Origin: Myxococcota bacterium | GTDB taxonomy: Bacteria > Myxococcota_A > UBA9160 > PR03 | Reading direction: 5' to 3' | DNA: 9,939 nucleotides | Assembly: GCA_025453505.1 (NCBI GenBank) | Contig: JALOQG010000200.1 | Location: 1-9,939 of the forward strand | Shown here: in pieces, positions 1-5,531 of the stretch | How positions within the stretch are numbered: the first letter of the stretch is position 1 | Layout of the letters: each line of letters begins with the position of its first letter | Notes under the pieces: generated by a model | What the model saw: the letters and a program-made list of their open reading frames with translations, nothing else | What the model was told of the DNA's origin: nothing | The model's database searches: none | Program-made: the position numbers and the translations under genes

Positions 1-357
1 GGCGCCGTAGAGGTTCTTCGTGCCGAGCGCGCGGTTGAGGCCGGCGCGCACCAGCAGCGCGCCGTGGTTGTGGATCACCGGGTTGCCCCAGTAGATCGCA
101 ACGGCGTCCTTGCCGTGACGTTCGGCGACGCGTCGCAGTCCATCGGCTGCGAAGTCGAGCGCCGCGTCCCAGCCGATCGGCTCGAAGCTGCCGCTCGCGG
201 TGCGGCGCAGCGGCGTGCGCAGGCGATCGGGATCGTCGTGCACTTCGGCGATCGCGATGCCCTTCGGACACGCGTAGCCCTTCGAGATCGGGTCGTCGGG
301 ATCGGGCCGCACCGACAGGATGCGATCGCCCTCGACCTCGAAGCCATCGCGATCTCC
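1..357 (-). CDS. Molybdopterin oxidoreductase (formate-dehydrogenase-like), partial and apparently 5'-truncated
   Basis: This minus-strand frame reads through the left edge, so only the N-terminal part of the protein is visible. It carries family signatures in order: VEGDRILSVRPDPDDP, the segment SKGYACPKGIA, HDDPDRLRTPLRR, a GWDAALDF segment, and YWGNP followed by ALGTKN near the edge. These match the start of the Mo/W-bis-MGD oxidoreductases (FdhF-like and related enzymes), which transfer electrons through an N-terminal [4Fe-4S] cluster. The fourth cluster cysteine is present in GYACPKG (codon 268-270). The usual CxxC...C segment before GDR is absent. The frame is open back to a TGA at 418-420 but holds no ATG, GTG or TTG before a GTG at 310-312, which is inside the conserved region. 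The frame therefore begins only inside the tail of the GNAT gene. It may be a truncated pseudogene, a locus with a small deletion, or an assembly error. The family call is firm; intactness is doubtful. Confidence 0.8.
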
Positions 358-989
358 TAGAACGACTGCGTCATGCGCTCGAAGCCGGGCGCTCCGACGA
401 TCGACTCGAACTCGTCGTCACAGCGCTCCTCGACGCTCGCGAAGCCGGCCTTCTCGTAGGCCGTGCGCGCGGCGACGTTGCCGATGAGAACCGAGATCTG
501 CGCGGACTTCCAGCCGGCGCGGCGGCCGCGCTCGAGCGCGTCGTCGAGCAGTTTCGCGACGAGACCACGGCGGCGGAACGCCGGCTCGGTAGCGACGTTC
601 TCGACGATCCAGACGCCCGGCGGCGAATCGGGGAAGACGCGCAGGTACGCGCCGAGCACCGGTCCGCGGGCGGCGAGCCGCTCCGGCGGCCAGCCGAGCG
701 CTTCGCAGGCGGCGGCGATCGGACGCGCGAGCGAGGTGTCGCCGAGCGTCGTCGCCTCGTAGGTGCAGAGCGCCGCGGCCGGCGTGCCGTCGGCCTCCGC
801 GACGTGGAACCGCTCGCGGTGACACCAGGACGGGACGCTGCCGCCGGCCATCACTTCGAGCCCGCGGCGGCGCTCGTCCGGGTCTTCGAAGAGGAAGTCC
901 CACGATCCCTTCGGCAGGTGCGCGCGCGACGCCATCTCGAGCACGCGCGCGACGAGCGGGACGTCAGCTTGCGTGGCCCGGCGGATCAT
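357..989 (-). CDS. GNAT-family N-acetyltransferase
   Basis: The product is 210 residues, starting MIRRATQADVPLVARV, and matches the GNAT fold, which moves an acetyl group from acetyl-CoA to an amine. The acetyl-CoA-binding motif A is at about residues 127-150: VWIVENVATEPAFRRRGLVA, with the RRRGLV pyrophosphate loop in the usual Q/RxxGxG/A position. Motif B follows as NVAARTAYEKAGF at 171-183, ending in the typical YEKxGF strand. A helical insert (about 80-120) lies between strands and probably shapes the acceptor site. The substrate cannot be read from the sequence. The ATG start at 989 overlaps the TGA of the upstream SnoaL-like gene (ATGA), which indicates translational coupling in one operon. 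The frame stays open further upstream, but that extension is antisense-like arginine-rich sequence and overlaps the neighbour, so I rejected it. The TAG stop at 357-359 abuts the broken molybdopterin gene. Confidence 0.9.
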   Translation of the reverse strand: MIRRATQADVPLVARVLEMASRAHLPKGSWDFLFEDPDERRRGLEVMAGGSVPSWCHRERFHVAEADGTPAAALCTYEATTLGDTSLARPIAAACEALGWPPERLAARGPVLGAYLRVFPDSPPGVWIVENVATEPAFRRRGLVAKLLDDALERGRRAGWKSAQISVLIGNVAARTAYEKAGFASVEERCDDEFESIVGAPGFERMTQSF

Positions 990-1930
990 CGCGACACCTG
1001 CTGCGCGAGCTTTGCGACCGCTTCGAGCGGCAGCCCGATCTGCTCGCAGAGCGACGCCCGGTCGAAGAAGAAGCGCTCGCCCGTGAGTCCGCCGAAGCCG
1101 TGCGTGAAGACCGAGAAGAACGGCAGCGTCGCGCTGCGGCCGGTCGGCTGCGTGCCGAGGAAGTCGCCGTCGAAGGTCAGTTGCGCCGTGCCCCACGCGG
1201 TGGTCGTGCCGGCGCTCGACGCCATTCCGTCGAGCGTCACGCGGTAGTCGGGGAAGGCGCGGAAGAAGAGCCCGAGCTGCTGCTCGGTCTCCTTGCGATC
1301 CTGCGCGACGACGCCGAGCGAGACCGTGTCGAGGCGGAAGTTTTCGTGACACAGCGCGAGCGTGGCGCCGATGTCCCGGCGGCTCTTCGCGTGTCCGTAG
1401 CTGCGCGCGAGCGAGCGACCGACGGCGGCGTCGAGGTCCACGAGGTCAGCCGGCGCCGTCGGCGGCGCGAACGGCGAGCCGGAGGGCTTCAGCTTCGCGC
1501 CGTGCGTCGCGAGGTACGTCTCGGCGCGCGCCGCGGTGTCCGGCGCCGGCACGTCTTCGAGCAAGACGATGCGGCCGCTCTCGAACACCGTACGGTGATC
1601 GCCTTCGAAGCGCAGTTCCGGCAGGCCCGCGCGGCGCAGCGTCAGCGCGTAGCGCATCACGACGCCATCCGGCGTCGGCACGGGGCCCTCGACGATCTCG
1701 GGGATGCGCGCGTCGAAGCGGCGATCGACGCCCTCGACGCTCGCGCGCAGTCCCGCGATGACCGCGTCGCGACCGTGCGTGCTCGCGCCGAAGGGGCCAC
1801 CGCCCGGCAGATCGTGACGCGCGTCCGGCGCGAAGCGGGCGGCGACGGGCGACCAGTCGCCCGACAGGCACGCCGTCTCGAAGGCGCGCATGTAGGTGAA
1901 GAAGAGTTCGAGATCGCTGGGAGCGGGCAT
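986..1930 (-). CDS. Two-domain SnoaL/NTF2-like protein (ester-cyclase-like)
   Basis: This 314-residue protein seems to be two NTF2-fold domains in tandem. The first spans about residues 5-130, with a helix FFTYMRAFETACLSGDW and strands ending FEGDHRTVFESGRIVLLEDV. The second spans about 165-305 and resembles SnoaL/ester-cyclase proteins: FFRAFPDYRVTLDG (222-235), W246GTAQLTFDGDFLG, PTGR at 262-265, and GERFFFDRASLCEQIGL near the end. SnoaL-type folds form a hydrophobic pocket and serve as cyclases, isomerases or small-molecule binders. The catalytic role here cannot be assigned. The ATG at 1930 is chosen because AGGAGA lies about 10 bases upstream. The gene ends in an ATGA overlap with the GNAT gene, so the two are probably cotranscribed and coupled. 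It is divergent from the MocR regulator, which is its likely controller. Confidence 0.85.
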   Translation of the reverse strand: MPAPSDLELFFTYMRAFETACLSGDWSPVAARFAPDARHDLPGGGPFGASTHGRDAVIAGLRASVEGVDRRFDARIPEIVEGPVPTPDGVVMRYALTLRRAGLPELRFEGDHRTVFESGRIVLLEDVPAPDTAARAETYLATHGAKLKPSGSPFAPPTAPADLVDLDAAVGRSLARSYGHAKSRRDIGATLALCHENFRLDTVSLGVVAQDRKETEQQLGLFFRAFPDYRVTLDGMASSAGTTTAWGTAQLTFDGDFLGTQPTGRSATLPFFSVFTHGFGGLTGERFFFDRASLCEQIGLPLEAVAKLAQQVSR

Positions 1931-1992
1931 CGGGGCGGATTCTCCTGGTCGGGGCGTGGCTGCAGTATCTGCCGTCCACTGATGCCAGACGA

Positions 1993-2033
1993 GGTCCAGA
2001 ATCTGCTGGGTCTCTGGTACCAGCTCGTGGTAC
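1993..2033. promoter_or_regulatory. Putative MocR operator cluster in the divergent intergenic region
   Basis: Three related half-sites are visible. GGTCCAG is at 1993-1999. A perfect 10-bp palindrome, CTGGTACCAG, is at 2014-2023. A further TGGTAC at 2028-2033 makes a direct repeat with the TGGTAC at 2015-2020, at 13-base spacing. GGTCCAG is also a near inverted copy of the palindrome arm. MocR/GntR-type regulators commonly bind paired direct or inverted repeats between themselves and a divergent target, so this is a plausible autoregulatory and target operator. It would sit 12-31 bases upstream of the preferred MocR start. Binding is inferred from pattern and position only. Confidence 0.45.
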
Positions 2034-2044
2034 TCGTCCCGGGG

Positions 2045-3511
2045 ATGCTTTGGCTCCCGCTCGACGGCGACGGCTCGCTCCAGCGCCAACTCTATCGGGC
2101 GCTGCGCAGCGCGATCCTCTCGGGCCGCCTCGCCGGCGGGGCGCGGCTGCCGTCGACGCGCCTGCTCGCCCGCGAGATCGGCGTCTCGCGCAACACGGTG
2201 CTCCAGGCGTGCGAGCGGTTGATCGCGGAGGGCTACGTCGAGGCCCGGGAACGCTCGGGTCTCTACGTGGCCGACACGGGATCGCGCGCGGCGCCCGCCG
2301 AGCCGGACACCGCCGCGGGGCCGGCGGCGCCACGCCTCTCCGCCGCCGCGCGCCGGCTCGCCGACGCCGTCCCGCCCGGCCGCGCGAGCTGGAGTCCATG
2401 GCACGAGCCGCTGCCGTACGACTTCCGCTACGGCGAGCCGTCGTACGCGGACCTCCCGCTCGAAGTGTGGTCGCGCCTGCTCGGTCGGCGCGCACGCGCG
2501 CTGTCGGCGCGGCGCCTCGCATACCAGTCGCCCGGCGGCGCGCCGGAGCTGCGCGAAGCGCTCGCGGGCTACCTGGGCCGCGCGCGCGGCGTCGCGTGTG
2601 CGCCCGAGCAGATCGTGATCGTGCACGGCTCGCAGCAGGCGATCGACCTGACCGCGCGCGTGCTCGTCGATCCGGGCGATCGCGTCGTCGTCGAGGAGCC
2701 GCACTACACGGGCTTCACGTTCTGCCTGCGCGCGGCCGGCGCGGATCTCGTACACGTGCCGGTGGACGAACACGGCCTCTCCACGGACCGGCTCGCGGAC
2801 GTAACGGACGCGCAGCTCGCGTGCGTGACGCCGTCGCATCAGTACCCGACCGGCGCCGTGCTCTCGCTGCCGCGCCGGCTCGCGCTGCTCGAGTGGGCCG
2901 AGCGCGAAGCCGCCTACGTCCTCGAAGACGACTACGACGGCGAGTTCCGCTTCGACGGCAAGCCGATCGACTCGCTCCAGTCGCTCGATCGCGGCGGCCG
3001 CGTGCTCTACACCGGCACGGCGTCGAAGCTGCTCTTCCCGTCGCTGCGCATCGGCTGGATCGCGGCGCCGCCCGCGCTGGTGCCGCACCTGTGCGACGCC
3101 AAGGCGCTCGCCGACACGGGCACGCCGACGCTCGAACAGCTCGCGCTCGCCGACTTCATCGCCGAGGGCCACCTCGAGCGCCACGCGCGTCGCGCGCGAT
3201 CGCGCTGCGCGGCGAGGCGCGCGGCGCTGCTCGAAGCAGTCGCGCAGCACTTCGGCGATCGCGCGCGGATCCTCGGCGCGAGCGCCGGCCTGCACGTGCT
3301 GCTGCAACTGCCGCTGCTCCCCGCCGACGCCGTCTCGCCGCTGCGCGCGGCCGCGCGGCGCAAGGGCGTCGCGGTGTACCCCGCGGCGCCGTTCTACGCG
3401 ACGCCGCCCGCGCACGCCGAGCTGCTGCTCGGCTACGCGGCGCTCGCCGAGGACACGATCCGCGAGGGCATCGCGCGGCTGCACGCCGCGCTCGACGAGG
3501 TGCCGACTTAG
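2045..3511 (+). CDS. MocR-type transcriptional regulator (GntR wHTH fused to class I aminotransferase domain)
   Basis: The product is 488 residues from the ATG at 2045. A GntR winged helix-turn-helix occupies about residues 10-75: LQRQLYRALRSAILSGRL, then RLPSTRLLAREIGVSRNTV and GYVEARERSGLYV. After a proline/alanine-rich linker, a PLP-dependent aminotransferase-fold domain runs to the end. It shows SPGGAPELREAL, a LEDDYDGEF segment holding the PLP-ring aspartate, and the Schiff-base lysine in TASKLLFPSLRIGW (Lys328). MocR proteins use this domain to sense PLP or an amino compound rather than to transaminate. The length is typical. An in-frame ATG at 1982 would add 21 residues, but these fall over the operator-like palindrome, and the 2045 start gives the usual MocR N-terminus. 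Neither start has a strong ribosome-binding site. The SnoaL/GNAT operon is divergent and the likely target. Confidence 0.9.
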   Translation: MLWLPLDGDGSLQRQLYRALRSAILSGRLAGGARLPSTRLLAREIGVSRNTVLQACERLIAEGYVEARERSGLYVADTGSRAAPAEPDTAAGPAAPRLSAAARRLADAVPPGRASWSPWHEPLPYDFRYGEPSYADLPLEVWSRLLGRRARALSARRLAYQSPGGAPELREALAGYLGRARGVACAPEQIVIVHGSQQAIDLTARVLVDPGDRVVVEEPHYTGFTFCLRAAGADLVHVPVDEHGLSTDRLADVTDAQLACVTPSHQYPTGAVLSLPRRLALLEWAEREAAYVLEDDYDGEFRFDGKPIDSLQSLDRGGRVLYTGTASKLLFPSLRIGWIAAPPALVPHLCDAKALADTGTPTLEQLALADFIAEGHLERHARRARSRCAARRAALLEAVAQHFGDRARILGASAGLHVLLQLPLLPADAVSPLRAAARRKGVAVYPAAPFYATPPAHAELLLGYAALAEDTIREGIARLHAALDEVPT

Positions 3512-3517
3512 CACGCT

Positions 3518-3544
3518 GTGCGGCGTCGCTCGCGCGCGCCGCAC
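3518..3544. terminator. Hairpin between convergent genes, possible bidirectional terminator
   Basis: GTGCGGCG (3518-3525) and CGCCGCAC (3537-3544) form a perfect 8-bp inverted repeat around an 11-base GC-rich loop. It sits in the 36-base gap between the stops of the MocR gene (3511) and the pyruvate kinase homologue (3548), where one structure could end both transcripts. There is no T-tract on either side, so termination by this hairpin alone is uncertain. Confidence 0.5.
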
Positions 3545-3547
3545 GCC

Positions 3548-5413
3548 TCAACTCAAGTACGACACCTCGAGCGGGCGCAGCCTCGCGCTCTTCTTCTCCA
3601 GGTGGCCCTCCATCCGGCGAAGCACGTCGCACAGGAAGCGGACGGCCTCGACGGCGTGCGGCCCCTTGTTGAGCATCACGCATTCGGCGCGGCCGCTCAT
3701 CGCGGCGTCCGTGACCTCCGCGCGCGATGGCATGCCTTTCTTCGAAAGTGTCTCGAGGACCTGCGTCGCCCAGATCACCGGGACGTGTGCGGCCTCGCAG
3801 AGCCACAGGATCTCTTCCTGCACCTCGGCGAGCCGTTCGAAGCCGACCTCCACGCCGAGGTCGCCGCGCGCCACCATCACGCCCACGCGCGGACTTCGGA
3901 GACCCGCGAGCAGCAGCCGGGGCAACGCTTCGAACGCGCGTCGCGTTTCGATCTTCAGCACGATTCCGAGCGCATCCCCATCCCGGCGATCGAGCTCCGA
4001 CTGCAAACGTTCGACGTCCTCGGGTCTGCGGACGAAGGAGAGGCCGACGCCGTCGGCATGTTCGACCGCGAAGTCGAGATCGCACGAATCCTTCTCGGTC
4101 AATGCGGGCAGCACGAAGTCCGTGTCGGGCAGATTGATGCCGCGATCTCCGCGCAGCTTGCCTTTTCCCGAGCGCGCTCGATCGATCTCGACCAGCAGCC
4201 GGTCCGCCCCGCTCTCGCGCACGACGCCGCCGAGCTTGCCGTCGTCGAAGAAGACGCGCTGACCGACCCTGACGTCGCGAAAGACTTCGGAGAGCGTGCA
4301 ACCGATGTGCGCCGGATGCAGGAGGTGGCCTTCGGCATCGAGTTCGGCCGGACGTCCCAGTACGCCGGGATGGGTCAGCTCGAGCCGATCCCCCATCTCG
4401 AGACGCAGCGCCTGCTCCAGCGGAGGCAGCACACCGACGCTGCCCACGGCAATCGGGGATCCCCCGCGACGCAGCTCCACCCGCGTGTGGGAGGCCAGGT
4501 AGGTGTTGCGATCCGCCTCGGCCCACCAGCCGTCCGGGCCGGGCTCCCGGACTTCGAGTTGGCGGCGCCGGCCGCGGGCATCGGCGAAGTGCAGCGCATC
4601 TCCGGAACGCAGCGACGCGAGCAGCCCGGCGTCGATCGGGAGCGAGGGCACCGAGGGCTGCGCGCGGCCTCCTTCGCCATGCAGCCAGATGCGCGCACGC
4701 GCCAGCACGCGACCCGTGTCGTCGCGCAGCGGCCACCAGTGCAACACGCCCGGACCCGGTTCGACGGGTCCGGTGCGAAGCTTGGGACCCGCCAGATCCG
4801 TGAAGACCCGGCACGTGCGACCCAGCTCGGCGGCGGCCTTGCGCGCGTGCAGGGCCATGCGAGTCCATGCGTCCGCGTCGTCATGGGCGCAGTTGATCCG
4901 CATCACGTCCATGCCGGCGGCCACCAGATCGCGCACGAGCGGATAGTGATCCGCGGCTTCGCTCGGCATCGTGACCATCACCCGGACGGGGCGGTCGTTC
5001 GGACGCGGCCCGAGCAGCGCGGCGGTGCGTTCCGCCAACAGGACGGGGCCTTCGCGAATGCCGACCGGCACCGGTGCGTGTCGGAGCGCGGGCTCACCGG
5101 CGAGCTGCTGCAGCACCGCGAGCACTGCGTCGATCGACGCGAGCGCATGCGACTCGAGTCTGCCGAGCGAGCTCAGGCCGAGCGCGGCGAGGTCGTCCTG
5201 CAGGTCGCGAATGTCGTGCTGCCGCAGCGCCAGGTAGTGGAGCAGGTTGGATGCACTCGACCGGCGCTTCTCGGGGATCGCCTCCAGCACCGTCGAGAAG
5301 CGTCCCTCGAGCGCGAGGGCATCGGAACGCAACTCGACCAGCCGCTGGATCAGGATGCGGATCGCTGCGCCGTCACGCTGCATGGACATCGTCGCAAGGT
5401 AGGGCTCTACCAC
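3548..5413 (-). CDS. Atypical long pyruvate-kinase-family protein, lacking the C-terminal regulatory domain
   Basis: This 621-residue protein has a pyruvate kinase catalytic core, which makes pyruvate and ATP from phosphoenolpyruvate and ADP. Matching motifs in order are: VMVTMPSEAADHYPLVRDL (146-164); MRINCAHD with Arg172 and Asn174; DLAGPKLRTG (206-215); FFDDGKL (388-394); NLPDTDFVLPALTEKD (427-442); KIE with Lys487 and Glu489; ARGDLGVE with Asp518; and ATQVLET with Thr550. Several things are odd. There is a helical N-terminal extension of about 140 residues. About 175 residues lie between KLRTG and FFDDG, against about 60 in ordinary enzymes, so domain B is enlarged. The usual SGETA segment is LNKGPHAVEAV. 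The chain ends soon afterwards with no allosteric C domain. Leu207 and Lys211 in DLAGPK match the K+-independent pyruvate kinase type. The start is uncertain: GTG at 5413, or ATG at 5389 or 5383, none with a clear ribosome-binding site. It resembles the minor long pyruvate-kinase group of Proteobacteria; activity is likely but not proven. Confidence 0.85.
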   Translation of the reverse strand: MVEPYLATMSMQRDGAAIRILIQRLVELRSDALALEGRFSTVLEAIPEKRRSSASNLLHYLALRQHDIRDLQDDLAALGLSSLGRLESHALASIDAVLAVLQQLAGEPALRHAPVPVGIREGPVLLAERTAALLGPRPNDRPVRVMVTMPSEAADHYPLVRDLVAAGMDVMRINCAHDDADAWTRMALHARKAAAELGRTCRVFTDLAGPKLRTGPVEPGPGVLHWWPLRDDTGRVLARARIWLHGEGGRAQPSVPSLPIDAGLLASLRSGDALHFADARGRRRQLEVREPGPDGWWAEADRNTYLASHTRVELRRGGSPIAVGSVGVLPPLEQALRLEMGDRLELTHPGVLGRPAELDAEGHLLHPAHIGCTLSEVFRDVRVGQRVFFDDGKLGGVVRESGADRLLVEIDRARSGKGKLRGDRGINLPDTDFVLPALTEKDSCDLDFAVEHADGVGLSFVRRPEDVERLQSELDRRDGDALGIVLKIETRRAFEALPRLLLAGLRSPRVGVMVARGDLGVEVGFERLAEVQEEILWLCEAAHVPVIWATQVLETLSKKGMPSRAEVTDAAMSGRAECVMLNKGPHAVEAVRFLCDVLRRMEGHLEKKSARLRPLEVSYLS

Positions 5414-5487
5414 GGCGCGACGAGCGGTGTCGCAGCGACGGCGAGGCGCTCGGTCGAGCCGTGTGACGACAGCGTGACGAGAGCGAG

Positions 5488-5522
5488 GACGCCCGCCCGG
5501 AACCGCTGTCCGGGCGGGCGTC
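5488..5522 (-). terminator. Strong hairpin terminator after the nucleotidase gene
   Basis: GACGCCCGCCCGGA (5488-5501) and TCCGGGCGGGCGTC (5509-5522) are a perfect 14-bp inverted repeat with a 7-base loop. The hairpin begins about 10 bases past the TGA at 5532-5534 on the minus strand. The sequence after it on that strand (CTCGCTCTCGTC) is pyrimidine-rich but not a true T-tract. It would insulate the nucleotidase transcript from the downstream pyruvate kinase gene. Confidence 0.75.
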
Positions 5523-5531
5523 GCGTTCGGA

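Noticed and set aside
75..347. Small minus-strand open frame with a GGAG-spaced ATG
   Set aside because: It overlaps the molybdopterin oxidoreductase in another frame, and its product is Arg/Ser/Thr-rich with no family pattern.
1100..1981. Long plus-strand open frame upstream of the MocR gene
   Set aside because: It is antisense to the SnoaL-like and GNAT genes, is rich in Arg/Ala/Glu with no recognisable domain, and arises from GC-rich codon bias. The true MocR start is at 2045 or 1982.
1931..3544. Minus-strand extension of the SnoaL frame to over 800 residues
   Set aside because: The extra part is antisense to the conserved MocR gene and is low-complexity Arg/Ala sequence. A good ribosome-binding site marks the ATG at 1930.
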